A stretch of 35,120 nucleotides of DNA from an uncultured Bacteroidota bacterium (GTDB lineage: Bacteria; Bacteroidota; Bacteroidia; Chitinophagales; Chitinophagaceae). Positions within the stretch are counted from its first letter, which is position 1, and each line of letters begins with the position of its first letter. The translations under genes were made by a program, and so were the position numbers. The notes below the pieces were generated by a model, which did no database searches, was not told the DNA's origin, and was given only the letters and a program-made list of their open reading frames with translations. The stretch is taken from contig CAIYTT010000063.1 in NCBI GenBank assembly GCA_903929195.1, positions 1 through 35,120 of the forward strand, written 5' to 3'. Shown here in pieces: positions 1 through 9,216 of this stretch.

Positions 1-179
1 AAAGTAATTAGATTGCTAAAAGTTATTGAGAGAAATTAGCAGATTAAATTTGTAATATATTACGCATTTAATATTTATTATATTAATACACTATTCAAAA
101 TATATATACATAATATTGTTATCTGTAAATAATGTAAATTATTTCATGGCTAATATAACATTACCTATTCTTGTGTTCG

Positions 180-187
180 TAATTTTG
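180..187 (+). promoter_or_regulatory. Possible -7 box upstream of the decarboxylase gene
   Basis: TAATTTTG fits the Bacteroidota -7 consensus TAnnTTTG. No TTG sits at the expected 17-23 bp upstream, so this is only half a promoter. The rest of the first 243 bases is very AT-rich and I see nothing else in it. Confidence 0.3.
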
Positions 188-243
188 TAAACTATACATA
201 AGTTGTTTTGAGGCTTAATAATGGGAATTAAAACATAAATAAT

Positions 244-1389
244 ATGAATGTAAATAAAAAATATCATCCAATTGTTGAGGAATTAGTTAAAATGATTGCT
301 GAAAATAATTGGGCAGATAAATTTGAAAAGGCAATTAAAAAAGCAAACACTAAAAATTTGCCATTTTTAGAACACGTTAAAAACCTGAATCAGTATCTTG
401 ATTGGATTAATGACTTTCTATATTGGATACCTTTGGAAAACTCTACAGGGCAAAACGTTGATGACCACCTAAGTGCTTTTTATTTTATTGCAGACCAAGA
501 ACCTGTTTTGTCGCTCCAAAATAAAATAGTTCCATATAACGAAATGCCACCCCTGACACCGTTTTCGCAGTGGCTGGTAAATTATGCCAATGCAATGGGT
601 TTGTTTTTAGATACGCCTGAATCGTGGACTACCAAATCGGAAGAGACATTTTACAATTCTTCAGCCTATAATATGAAAGAATACCTGGAACCTCGTGGTG
701 GTTGGAAATCTTTTAATCAGTTTTTTGCGAGGAACTTTAAACCCGGCTATCGTCCTATTGCTGCAATAGCAGACCAAACAATAATTGTTTCTCCGGCAGA
801 TGCAACTTTTGGTGGTGTATGGGAGATAAGAAAAGATGCTAATGTAACAGTAAAAAACCTTAATTGGAAAATAAGTGAATTGTTGGAAGGAAGCCCTTAT
901 AAAGATAGTTTTGATGGTGGTCTGTTCATGCACACATATCTTGGCCCTACCGATTATCACCGACAACATGCACCGGTAGGAGGCAAGGTTTTAGAAGCAA
1001 GGGTCATTCAAGGGCAAGTATATTTAGAAGTAACTGCAAAAACATTGGTTGATGATACCGGAAAACATACACTTCTTCATAAAAGAATTTACGATTCTCA
1101 AGACAACACCGGTTATCAATTTGCACAAACAAGAGGATTAATCGTATTGGATACCCCAATAGGGTTGGTTGCAGTTTTACCAATTGGTATGTGTCAGGTT
1201 TCATCAGTTATGGTTACAGCCGAAGTTGGGGTTACATTACGAAAGGGCGAAGAAATTTCTTATTTTCAATTCGGTGGTTCCGATTGTATTGTGATATTCC
1301 AATCATCAGCTAATATTTGTTTTTCAGCCCAAACAGGTACACATTATAAAGTGGGCAACAAAATAGCTCAGGCATATTGCGTAATTTAG
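244..1389 (+). CDS. Phosphatidylserine decarboxylase-like protein
   Basis: Predicted pyruvoyl-dependent decarboxylase of the phosphatidylserine decarboxylase family (381 aa), which in its best known members makes phosphatidylethanolamine from phosphatidylserine. Residues about 40-115 resemble the extra N-terminal domain of the fungal/bacterial PSD-like subgroup; the catalytic domain covers about 150-375. It shows FNQFFARNFKPGYRPI (157-172), SPADA (183-187, Asp185) and the YHRQHAP block (239-245). The self-cleavage site is FGGSD with Ser346, where classical PSD has LGST; in the family the serine becomes the pyruvoyl group. There is no membrane segment or signal peptide. The next gene follows 14 bp later, suggesting an operon. 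The substrate may not be phosphatidylserine, because this subgroup also includes decarboxylases acting on other molecules. Confidence 0.85.
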   Translation: MNVNKKYHPIVEELVKMIAENNWADKFEKAIKKANTKNLPFLEHVKNLNQYLDWINDFLYWIPLENSTGQNVDDHLSAFYFIADQEPVLSLQNKIVPYNEMPPLTPFSQWLVNYANAMGLFLDTPESWTTKSEETFYNSSAYNMKEYLEPRGGWKSFNQFFARNFKPGYRPIAAIADQTIIVSPADATFGGVWEIRKDANVTVKNLNWKISELLEGSPYKDSFDGGLFMHTYLGPTDYHRQHAPVGGKVLEARVIQGQVYLEVTAKTLVDDTGKHTLLHKRIYDSQDNTGYQFAQTRGLIVLDTPIGLVAVLPIGMCQVSSVMVTAEVGVTLRKGEEISYFQFGGSDCIVIFQSSANICFSAQTGTHYKVGNKIAQAYCVI

Positions 1390-1403
1390 CCATTTTAAAT
1401 TGA

Positions 1404-2216
1404 ATGAGTATGCATAAACCAAAGATTAAATTAGTTGCTTATCTATTGGGTGAAAAAATTCAGCTTAAAAATTTTAAAGCAGATTACCAAGGTATTCTTC
1501 ATTATAGTTCTTCTTACGAAGTATTTATTAAAAAAAGTGAATATACCTATATCTATATTCAAAATTCCGGTGAGGTTGCTTTTTCTGATTGTGATGAAAC
1601 AACAATAAACGAATTTATTACATCCATAAGGCCTTTTGTGGATGCACTGGTGTTGCATGGTAAGGAATATAAAGAGGACTGCTATATAGAAGTAGATCCG
1701 GAACAAAAGCTCAATTTTGATTATAATTCTTTTATTGTGCCTGAGATAAACGCAGATGTAATTAAAATAGCCTTACTGAATGTTTGCCAATCGGTTGCAT
1801 TAGATTATTTTACTGAATTATCGCAAAGTTTTTTGCACGAAACGGTCAAGTTTACAAGCGAACTTGAAATAAATGGCAAACTTTCCATATCAAATACTCA
1901 GGTAATGAAGTTTATTGGCAAAACAATGAATATACAGAACCGTATAACCGATAATCTTTATTTTATGGATGCTCCGGATACCGTTTGGGATAACGAATAT
2001 CTGTCGCATATAAACAATGGACTATCTAAAATATTTAATCTCAAAACCCGGTTCAGAGAAGTAGAATATACATTGAAAATTATTGACAATAATTTGCGAA
2101 CGTTTGCTCAATTGGTTCAGAATAGGGATAACAAAAAACTAGAATTAATAATTATTTTTCTCATTTTTTTCGAGTTATTGAATACTTTATTCGGGAAATT
2201 TTTCTTACGGTTCTAA
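1404..2216 (+). CDS. RMD1/YagE family (DUF155) membrane protein
   Basis: Membrane-anchored protein of the RMD1/DUF155 family (270 aa). The family signature is clear: KFIGKTMNIQNRITDNLYFM (169-188), then DAPDTVWDNEYL (189-200), and a helical stretch at about 205-245 rich in charged residues. A single hydrophobic helix at 247-267 with a short tail ends the protein, as is usual in this family. Bacterial members have no defined biochemical role; yeast Rmd1/Rmd8 and the human homologue RMND1 are linked to sporulation or mitochondrial translation. It lies 14 bp after the PSD-like gene and is probably co-transcribed with it. The start could also be Met3, 6 bp downstream. Confidence 0.82.
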   Translation: MSMHKPKIKLVAYLLGEKIQLKNFKADYQGILHYSSSYEVFIKKSEYTYIYIQNSGEVAFSDCDETTINEFITSIRPFVDALVLHGKEYKEDCYIEVDPEQKLNFDYNSFIVPEINADVIKIALLNVCQSVALDYFTELSQSFLHETVKFTSELEINGKLSISNTQVMKFIGKTMNIQNRITDNLYFMDAPDTVWDNEYLSHINNGLSKIFNLKTRFREVEYTLKIIDNNLRTFAQLVQNRDNKKLELIIIFLIFFELLNTLFGKFFLRF

Positions 2217-2513
2217 AGTATTCCACTGTGCTCTCTTATTCTGATTTTTGCATTTGACGTGCAGGGTGTTATAGGTGTAATTCATACCCTCAAAACAATA
2301 TCAGTGTGTAAGACACGATTTATATCATAACTCCCCTAAACCAGAGTTCACTCTGCCCAATATCCACTATAACTTCGCAAAATCTAATAATATAAAAAAG
2401 GCATACCATCTCTGCTGAAATGGTCGAAGACAATATATGAAATTAAGCTACTCCTTTACAGGAAAGCATTAAGGTAACTTAATATAAAACTTTAAAGTCT
2501 ATTTGCTATAATA
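2217..2513. other. Gap between convergent genes, no gene seen
   Basis: About 300 bp between two convergent genes. Base composition at 2230-2440 is less AT-rich than in neighbouring gaps, and no frame stays open. I found no tRNA-like fold and no clear hairpin with a T-run. It may be old decayed sequence. Confidence 0.4.
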
Positions 2514-3662
2514 TTAAATACTAGAAAAATTTATTATTTCATCTGTAATATTATCTAAATCAGCATCTGTTAATTCATAAAATAGAGGCAACCTAAGTAA
2601 ACAATCAGTATAAATATCAGCATTAATTAGTTCTCTACCATCGTGTTTAGATGCATAAAAATCACTTTTATGCAAACTTAAATAATGAAATACGGAATAT
2701 ATATTATTAGCCTTTAAGTGTTTTATAAGTTCATTCCTATGGTTTATATCTTTACAAACTACATAAAACATGTGTGCATTATTTGTTGCAAAATCCGGAA
2801 TAACAGGTAATTTCAGTTTATTTTCCGTTTCAAGATGTTTTAATTTTTCGTAATAAAAATTCCATATTTTTTTACGCTTCAATTGTATATCATTTAGATT
2901 TTCCAATTGTGCATATAAAAATGCTGCAATAATATCAGAAGGTAAAAAAGAACTTCCTAAATCTACCCATCCATATTTATCAACTTCACCTCTAAAAAAT
3001 TTACTTCTATTTGTTCCTTTTTCTCTTATTATTTCAGCTCTTTCAAAAAATTGTTCATCATTTATAACAATCATTCCCCCCTCGCCAGACATTATGTTTT
3101 TTGTTTCATGAAACGAAAAAGCTGCCAAATTACCAATAGAGCCTAATGGCTTTTTTATTCCGTCTCTACCAATATAAAAACTATCAATTGCTTGTGCAGC
3201 GTCTTCAATAATAAATAAATTATATTTTTTTGCAATATCCATAATCTTATCCATATTGCAAGCAATACCGGCATAATGTACCGGTACAATTGCTTTTGTT
3301 CTATTTGTAATTAAAGATTCAATTAAATCTTCATCCATACCGGGACGGTCTTTATGGCTATCACAAAATACAATTTTTGCTCCCCTTAATACAAATGCGT
3401 TTGATGTGGATACAAAGGTATAGGTAGGCATAATTACTTCATCACCCGGTTGTATATTTATTAGCAGTGCAGCCATTTCCAATGCATCGGTACACGAAGT
3501 TGTTAAAAGACATTTTTTAAAACCATATAATTTCTCAAAAAAGTCGTGACAATTTTTTGTAAAAATACCATCTCCTGATATTTTACCTGATAATACTGCT
3601 TGATAAATATAATGTCCTTCTTTTCCGGTTAGGTATGGTTTGTTAAATGGAATATTTTGCAT
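2514..3662 (-). CDS. wecE: dTDP-4-amino-4,6-dideoxygalactose transaminase
   Basis: PLP-dependent sugar aminotransferase of the DegT/DnrJ/EryC1/StrS family, closest in appearance to WecE/RffA (382 aa). WecE transfers an amino group from glutamate to dTDP-4-keto-6-deoxyglucose. The N-terminus (IPFNKPYLTGKE, then SGKISGDG at 25-32) is WecE-like; IEDAAQA (152-158) carries the PLP-ring aspartate Asp154, and SFHETKN (183-189) carries the Schiff-base Lys188. The length is normal. It stands alone: no dTDP-sugar synthesis, flippase or glycosyltransferase gene adjoins it, so its sugar product probably feeds a pathway encoded elsewhere. A full consensus promoter lies about 80 bp upstream. The exact sugar substrate is inferred. 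Confidence 0.85.
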   Translation of the reverse strand: MQNIPFNKPYLTGKEGHYIYQAVLSGKISGDGIFTKNCHDFFEKLYGFKKCLLTTSCTDALEMAALLINIQPGDEVIMPTYTFVSTSNAFVLRGAKIVFCDSHKDRPGMDEDLIESLITNRTKAIVPVHYAGIACNMDKIMDIAKKYNLFIIEDAAQAIDSFYIGRDGIKKPLGSIGNLAAFSFHETKNIMSGEGGMIVINDEQFFERAEIIREKGTNRSKFFRGEVDKYGWVDLGSSFLPSDIIAAFLYAQLENLNDIQLKRKKIWNFYYEKLKHLETENKLKLPVIPDFATNNAHMFYVVCKDINHRNELIKHLKANNIYSVFHYLSLHKSDFYASKHDGRELINADIYTDCLLRLPLFYELTDADLDNITDEIINFSSI

Positions 3663-3741
3663 TATGATATTTTTATTATTATATATTTTCAGGGAAGCAA
3701 TTTATAGCACCAAAAAATTTTTTAGTTTTTATTTAATATTA

Positions 3742-3772
3742 CAAAGCTAAATAAAATCTCTTACTATCCAAA
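3742..3772 (-). promoter_or_regulatory. Bacteroidota-type promoter for wecE
   Basis: On the minus strand, TTTG (3769-3772), then 19 bp, then TAGCTTTG (3742-3749). This matches the Bacteroidota -33/-7 consensus exactly. It implies a transcript start near 3735 and a 5' leader of about 70 nt. Confidence 0.65.
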
Positions 3773-3883
3773 TTCTTTGAATAAATACAAAAATATAACA
3801 ATGTATTTTATGGGTTGTATAATTTAATTGCACTATACCTAATTTTACTTACCTTAATCAGTTAATAATTCTTATTTTAATTG

Positions 3884-3891
3884 CACCTTTG
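3884..3891 (+). promoter_or_regulatory. Probable -7 box of the VIT1-type gene
   Basis: CACCTTTG, one base off TAnnTTTG, lies 18 bp before the chosen ATG. An in-frame TTG at 3889 overlaps this box and would lengthen the protein by seven residues, so I treat it as promoter rather than start codon. No -33 TTG is visible. Confidence 0.35.
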
Positions 3892-3909
3892 CTATCAATT
3901 TTTAATTTT

Positions 3910-4608
3910 ATGGGCAGTACACATACAGAAACGCACTTTAAAAGCACCGACTTAGTAACTGATATTGTGATAGGTATGAGTGACGGTTTAACAGTACCCT
4001 TTGCACTTGCTGCGGGTTTAGCAGGCGCTCCCGGTATTACAACTGCTATTGTGGTTACTGCCGGTATTGCAGAAATAGCAGCAGGTTCTATTGCAATGGG
4101 TTTAGGTGGCTTTTTGGCAGGTAAAACAGAGGTGGACCATTATAATGCTGAGGTTAAAAGAGAACAATATGAAGTAGATAATTTACCGGAAAAAGAAAAA
4201 GAAGAAGTTAGAGAGATATTTGAAGAAATGGGGCTTAGCAGCAATTCACAACATATTATTGTAGAAGAATTAGCAAAGGACAAAAATAAATGGGTAGAAT
4301 TTATGATGCGTTTTGAATTGGGACTTGAAAAACCCGACCCAAAAAGAGCCCGCAAAAGTGCTATGAATATTGGATTATCTTATATTGCAGGTGGTATTGT
4401 GCCATTATCTCCTTATTTATTTGCTACATCACCTACAGATGGACTGAAATATTCTTGTGCAATAACAATAGTATGTTTATTTATATTTGGTTTTTTTAAA
4501 GCAAAAGTAACCGGACAAAATGTATGGAAAGGTGCAATACAGGTAACATTAATTGGTTCGGTAGCTGCTGCCGCTGCCTTTTTAATTGCAGGATTATTTA
4601 AGCATTGA
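3910..4608 (+). CDS. VIT1/CCC1-type transporter
   Basis: Integral membrane protein of the VIT1/CCC1 family (232 aa from this ATG); characterised members move Fe2+ or Mn2+. The first helix contains DIVIGMSDGLTVPFALAAG, the family's opening motif. The second helix is followed by a glutamate-rich cytoplasmic segment (NLPEKEKEEVREIFEEMG), which in plant VIT1 binds metal. Three further hydrophobic segments follow, the last being Ala-rich, giving the usual five helices. I chose the ATG at 3910 because the TTG further upstream overlaps a promoter-like element. No iron-regulatory gene is adjacent. Metal specificity cannot be read from the sequence. Confidence 0.85.
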   Translation: MGSTHTETHFKSTDLVTDIVIGMSDGLTVPFALAAGLAGAPGITTAIVVTAGIAEIAAGSIAMGLGGFLAGKTEVDHYNAEVKREQYEVDNLPEKEKEEVREIFEEMGLSSNSQHIIVEELAKDKNKWVEFMMRFELGLEKPDPKRARKSAMNIGLSYIAGGIVPLSPYLFATSPTDGLKYSCAITIVCLFIFGFFKAKVTGQNVWKGAIQVTLIGSVAAAAAFLIAGLFKH

Positions 4609-4641
4609 TATTTAATAATAGAGTAATGGCAGTAAGGAATC

Positions 4642-4709
4642 AAGAATAGATACTTTTAGCATATCTATTCTTAGTAATTAAGAGTATATGCTTTATGAAA
4701 AAGCATATA
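4642..4709. terminator. Paired hairpins between convergent genes
   Basis: Two perfect inverted repeats lie side by side. AAGAATAGATA (4642-4652) pairs with TATCTATTCTT (4662-4672) across a 9-nt loop. TATATGCTTT (4685-4694) pairs with AAAGCATATA (4700-4709) across a 5-nt loop. They separate the plus-strand transporter gene from the minus-strand signalling operon, which fits a two-way terminator, although neither has a long T-run. Confidence 0.55.
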
Positions 4710-4716
4710 ACACTAT

Positions 4717-5106
4717 TTATACAATATTAGCAGCAATTAATTCTCGCATCAAATTTATAGAAACAGGTTTTAGCAAATAATCTTTAACACTCTTAAAACT
4801 GAGTGCTTTAGTTCGCTCCCGTTCTTCTAATGAGCTACTAAACATATAGATATTACTTAACGTTTTTAAATTTGGATACCTACTCTCAAACTCCGAAATA
4901 AATTGCCATCCATCCATAATAGGCATGTTAATGTCTAAAAGTAATAGTTTTGGTAATGGGTTATTTTTATTTATATTAAAATATTCTAAGGCTTTTTCTC
5001 CATTCCAAAAAGTTTCAACTACTATTTCAGGGTCTATTTTTTTTATTATTTTACTTAATACCATCTGATACATCTCATCATCGTCAATTATAAATACCTT
5101 TTTCAT
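4717..5106 (-). CDS. Single-domain response regulator (CheY-like)
   Basis: A stand-alone receiver domain (129 aa) with no output domain. The acidic pocket is IIDDDE (Asp8-Asp10), the predicted phospho-acceptor is Asp58 in LLLLDINMPIMDGW, a serine pair (90-91) fills the T/S position, and Lys113 in LLKPV is the conserved lysine. It is the last gene of the four-gene operon, 5 bp after the histidine kinase, so it is almost certainly that kinase's partner. With no DNA-binding or enzymatic domain, the signal must be passed on by protein contact or through a phosphorelay encoded elsewhere. Confidence 0.9.
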   Translation of the reverse strand: MKKVFIIDDDEMYQMVLSKIIKKIDPEIVVETFWNGEKALEYFNINKNNPLPKLLLLDINMPIMDGWQFISEFESRYPNLKTLSNIYMFSSSLEERERTKALSFKSVKDYLLKPVSINLMRELIAANIV

Positions 5107-5111
5107 ACTGT

Positions 5112-7130
5112 CTATTTTATATGTATTTTAAATGTAGTTCCTTTATTTAATTCACTAAATACCTCAATACTGCCTCCTAATGCCTCTACCTGATATTTTG
5201 TTAAAAATAATCCTATTCCTTTGGCATCTTTATTGCCATTAAATGTTTTATACATACCAAATAGTTTTTCACTATTTTTCTTCATGTCTATACCTATACC
5301 ATTATCAGCAATTTCTAATACCCAATTTGTATTGTCGCGGTAGTTTTTATCTTTATAACAGTCTATAGTTACAATTGGCTGCCTATCCGGGTGGCTGTAT
5401 TTTATAGCATTAGATATAAAATTGAGTACTATGCTATCTATATATGCAGGATTGTAATTTATAATAATATCCTTATTCACATTATTTATAATTTTAGCAT
5501 TTTTAGTAGCTATTTGCGTTTTTAAAATATCAATTGCATGGTTTATGCTATTACAAAGTTCAATAGGAATAATATCTACACTTACCGGATTTTGCATCGC
5601 TACCACATCATTTAAATGATACATTGTTTCATCGAGCAATTTAGATGCTTTGTGCAATAATTCAATAACTTCCTTTCTTTCAGTGTCATCTTCAGCTTCG
5701 TCGTATATGCTTAATAAGCTATGTATATTTACAGCATGCATTCTTAAATTATGAGACACAATGTAAGAAAAGTTGAGTAATCTTTTATTTTGGTCGGTAG
5801 CAATTTTATAAGAGTTATTTAAATCTATCTCTAATGTTTTACTTTCTGTAATATCTTGCACCGTGCCAAACATTGTTATTGGCATACCGTTCTCATCAAC
5901 TTTAAATTCGCCTATTACACTTACCCATCTTTCTTGTCCGTCATTATGTCTTTTTACTATGTATGTTTCGGTAAATCGTTCTTTATTTTTAATAGATTGT
6001 AGTCCATTTTCGGCTAAAGTATCTTTAAATTCAGGTAATATTAATGATTTCCAACCTAAGTTTGTTTTCAAATAATTGCTATCAATACCAAGTATTTCAT
6101 CGAGTGTGGCAGAGCTATGGAAAACTGCATTTTTAATGTCGTAAAAATAATTACCAAATCTAGCAAGCTTTTGTGCATCTATCAACCTTTTATCTTGCTC
6201 TATTAATGCTTCGTTTGTGCGTTTAAGGTCGTCTCGCATTCTTAATAATGCTTTACCGAATTTATCTTTTTCAGATAATAAATTAAAATTTGCATTATAG
6301 TTCCCTTTCCCAATCTGTTCCGAAAAATTTATTTTTTGAATTAGGCTTTCTATCATTTTGCTTATAGCATTATGTATTTCCCCTATTTCATCTGTTCTCT
6401 TTATTTCATTCAATGCTACAACATTACCTAAAGACATATCCGAAATAATTTCGTTTAAATTTAATATAGGTTTTACAACAAAAAATTTGGAATACCGCAT
6501 AGAAAAATAACTTACGAGTATTATAATTATTAATGTTATAAACAAACTTATATATACATAATTATAAGATGCTGCAATTAAGTTTTGTTCCTTTTCTATA
6601 CTTGAGTTTTTTATCTCTATTATTTTTGTATATAGTTTATCATTATCATTAATTTGTTTTTTTATTATTTCATTTAAATCACTTGCTATATTTACCGTTT
6701 CATCATTTAAATAGGTTTCCGAATTGTTTAGTAATTGTGTTATTTTATTTATTGTATCAATAATCTCTGTATTGTTTGTATTTATTTTATCTATTAATTC
6801 TAATTCTGCATCATTATGCCATTTTTTTTTGTGTTGCAGTATGTTACTGTCTAATTGAGGATAATCATTTTGTAATATATGCTGCAATCTGTCTTTATCT
6901 TTATTATTTGTAACATATACCCATGTTTCCGTAAGCTTTTTAATTTCTTGCATTAATTGCTTCATATCTTTAAGGTTCTGTATAGAAGGCAAATTAATAG
7001 TTCGCATTTCTGTATTAGACCTACTGTTCATGTTTAGCACATACAAACAATACGAACCACTTATTATTGTAGAAATAATAATAATAAAGTAGGTTGTACT
7101 CAATTTCTTTGCTAAACCTGATTTTTCCAT
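5112..7130 (-). CDS. Membrane histidine kinase with HAMP and PAS domains
   Basis: Sensor histidine kinase (672 aa). Helix 1 is at about 12-33, then a largely helical periplasmic region (34-189) and helix 2 at about 190-213. A HAMP domain (214-267) is followed by a second HAMP-like segment (about 272-305, IGKGNYNANF then FGKALLRMRDDL). A PAS domain with its PAC tail covers about 320-430, ending FGTVQDITES. The H-box is NFSYIVSHNLRMH (453-465) with His460. The ATPase domain has LNFISNAIKYS (569-579), DNGIGI (609-614) and GIGLFLTKYQVEALGG (638-653). The residue after the histidine is Asn rather than Glu/Asp, as in many Bacteroidota PAS kinases. It starts 1 bp after the receptor stop codon. The topology parallels YfiN, whose HAMP domain feeds a diguanylate cyclase instead of a kinase. 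Confidence 0.9.
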   Translation of the reverse strand: MEKSGLAKKLSTTYFIIIISTIISGSYCLYVLNMNSRSNTEMRTINLPSIQNLKDMKQLMQEIKKLTETWVYVTNNKDKDRLQHILQNDYPQLDSNILQHKKKWHNDAELELIDKINTNNTEIIDTINKITQLLNNSETYLNDETVNIASDLNEIIKKQINDNDKLYTKIIEIKNSSIEKEQNLIAASYNYVYISLFITLIIIILVSYFSMRYSKFFVVKPILNLNEIISDMSLGNVVALNEIKRTDEIGEIHNAISKMIESLIQKINFSEQIGKGNYNANFNLLSEKDKFGKALLRMRDDLKRTNEALIEQDKRLIDAQKLARFGNYFYDIKNAVFHSSATLDEILGIDSNYLKTNLGWKSLILPEFKDTLAENGLQSIKNKERFTETYIVKRHNDGQERWVSVIGEFKVDENGMPITMFGTVQDITESKTLEIDLNNSYKIATDQNKRLLNFSYIVSHNLRMHAVNIHSLLSIYDEAEDDTERKEVIELLHKASKLLDETMYHLNDVVAMQNPVSVDIIPIELCNSINHAIDILKTQIATKNAKIINNVNKDIIINYNPAYIDSIVLNFISNAIKYSHPDRQPIVTIDCYKDKNYRDNTNWVLEIADNGIGIDMKKNSEKLFGMYKTFNGNKDAKGIGLFLTKYQVEALGGSIEVFSELNKGTTFKIHIK

Positions 7131-7131
7131 T

Positions 7132-9213
7132 TTATTTTTTTCCGGTATATTGTATTTTGTAATTTAGTTTCAAAAAGAACTCCCTCCCTAAACCGGGTAA
7201 CGGGGCGTGCAAACTATTATATGCTTGCAGATATTGCTTTCTTTCATTGGTGATGTTATTAATACCTACCCCAAAAAATAAATTTTTCGCTATATTAGTA
7301 CACCCAATATATAGATTAAATACGGCTTGCGGTTTTATCATTTCCAATAATTTTTCTTTTCCACTTGAGTCGGTAGAAACGTCAGCATATCGCTTATCTA
7401 AGTAATTAATAGATGACGTTACAAAAAAGTGTTTCCCAATATTGATACTACCCATTACGGTAAGTTTATTTTGTGCGTTACCTAATGTTACAGTTCTATC
7501 ATTTATTACAATATTAGCACTATCTACATTTTTATTGCCAATTGTAAAATAAGAATATATAACTTTTATAAAGCCTAATTTTGTTTTATAGTTATACTCT
7601 ATTTCTGCACCCTGGCTACCAATAATTTTATTTGTATTTCTGTATCCGTCCGGGTCTCCATTTATTACCGAGTCTGTTTTTACAAAATAACGAATTGCAT
7701 TTTGTGTGGTTATATCAAATAGATTTACAGATAAAAACATGTTTTTACTTAATTTAAAACCGGTTTCAAATTCTATTGTTTTAGATTGTTCCGGTTTTAA
7801 TTGTATTTTATCTATTTCATATTGAATATTTTCGATAGATGGTGCCCTGAATGAAGATGCATATAAAAGTTTAAAATTTACAATGCCTACTTTTTTAGTA
7901 ATACCTAAACGAGGATTAAATGCACTGCCAAAAGCTGAACTAAAGTCGTATCTGGCACCTAACGTAATATTTGCAAAACGTGTATTTATTAGCACCTGTG
8001 CAAATGGTGCATAATTAATATAGCTAACATATTTAGAATTATCAGTAATAAACAGATTGCCATTTGTATTAAAACCTTCATCATAATTGCCCTCAAAACC
8101 AAATTGTGCATTTACCCAATAAGTAGGCTCCCATATTGTGGTTATATTTAATCGGTATCTATTTATATTTACTTTATAATAACCATAGCTGGAGTCAATA
8201 GGTGCCGGGTAACCATCAAACACATAAGGGGAGGAGAATTTATAATTAAACTTTGTTTGAAATTCAAATTTTTTATTAATTTTTTTTGTATATTTAATTT
8301 CAGTCATATAACTCAAAAAATCGCATGGGTAAGGCTGTGATAATGAACTTATATACCCATCTCTGGTAGTTGTTCTGTAATTGTCGTATATAAATGTAAA
8401 TGAAAAATGTTTATACCCAATATTGAAATTAAAAAATTGAGGATTCAAATTCGAGTTATTAGTCATATTAAAAGACTTGCCATAAACATCTGTATAGTCA
8501 AAATTACTTCTCTGTCCTCTACCTATAAATCCGGACATTGCATAATTAAAATCATTTATTTTATTGCCTATTGTTAAAGTAAGGTCTTGCCGGGAATAAC
8601 TATTAGCTGTTTGTGCAAGCAACCCTTCTACTGAAATTCCTTTTATTTCATCTCCTTTTTTTGTAATAATGTTTATAACAGCATATTCAGCACAACCACC
8701 ATAAATAGCTGAGCCGGGACCTCTTATTACTTCAATCTTTTTTATATTGCTAATTGGGTAATGATTGCCTAATTGTAACGATGAGTATGCATTTTCGTTC
8801 ATTTCCTGCCCATCAAACTGCAATAATAAATTACCTTCATTGGCCCACATACCCCTAAAAGAAATACCTACAACACCTTCTACATCTACATTAAAATCAA
8901 AGCCCGGTATTAGTTTAAATACATCCATTAATTCTCTTGCTCCGCTTTTTATTATATCGTCTTCTGTAATTACAGATATTATTGAAGGTGTTTTTCTTAA
9001 AGGTAATGCCTTATGCGAAGCCGCTTCTATTGCTTGGCTTATATTTTTTTCTATATCTGTAGCTGCATACCTTGATTTTAATTTTGATAATTCTTCTAAT
9101 GAATAATCAGACAAGTCTGTACTATCGGTAATAGTAATAGTATTTGCATTTTTTTGACAAAAAGCGTTTTCAGCAAACAATAAAACAATAAAAATAAATA
9201 CGATTCTAATCAT
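7132..9213 (-). CDS. TonB-dependent receptor
   Basis: Outer-membrane TonB-dependent receptor (693 aa). The signal peptide is residues 1-19 or 1-20 (ending AENAFCQ). The plug domain covers about 70-188, with RKTPSIISVITEDDI, then LIPGFDFNVDVEG, IRGPGSAIYGG (163-173) and NIITKKG. A beta-barrel with many aromatic strands follows to the C-terminus. There is no N-terminal carboxypeptidase-like domain and no SusD partner, so it is not a SusC-type glycan importer. The stretch SLEELSKLKSRYA before the plug recalls the SLEELMNIEV motif of a TonB receptor subgroup. It sits between the yfiR-like gene (3 bp) and the kinase gene (1 bp), which suggests a signalling rather than a purely transport role. The ligand is unknown. 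Confidence 0.88.
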   Translation of the reverse strand: MIRIVFIFIVLLFAENAFCQKNANTITITDSTDLSDYSLEELSKLKSRYAATDIEKNISQAIEAASHKALPLRKTPSIISVITEDDIIKSGARELMDVFKLIPGFDFNVDVEGVVGISFRGMWANEGNLLLQFDGQEMNENAYSSLQLGNHYPISNIKKIEVIRGPGSAIYGGCAEYAVINIITKKGDEIKGISVEGLLAQTANSYSRQDLTLTIGNKINDFNYAMSGFIGRGQRSNFDYTDVYGKSFNMTNNSNLNPQFFNFNIGYKHFSFTFIYDNYRTTTRDGYISSLSQPYPCDFLSYMTEIKYTKKINKKFEFQTKFNYKFSSPYVFDGYPAPIDSSYGYYKVNINRYRLNITTIWEPTYWVNAQFGFEGNYDEGFNTNGNLFITDNSKYVSYINYAPFAQVLINTRFANITLGARYDFSSAFGSAFNPRLGITKKVGIVNFKLLYASSFRAPSIENIQYEIDKIQLKPEQSKTIEFETGFKLSKNMFLSVNLFDITTQNAIRYFVKTDSVINGDPDGYRNTNKIIGSQGAEIEYNYKTKLGFIKVIYSYFTIGNKNVDSANIVINDRTVTLGNAQNKLTVMGSINIGKHFFVTSSINYLDKRYADVSTDSSGKEKLLEMIKPQAVFNLYIGCTNIAKNLFFGVGINNITNERKQYLQAYNSLHAPLPGLGREFFLKLNYKIQYTGKK

Positions 9214-9216
9214 GCT

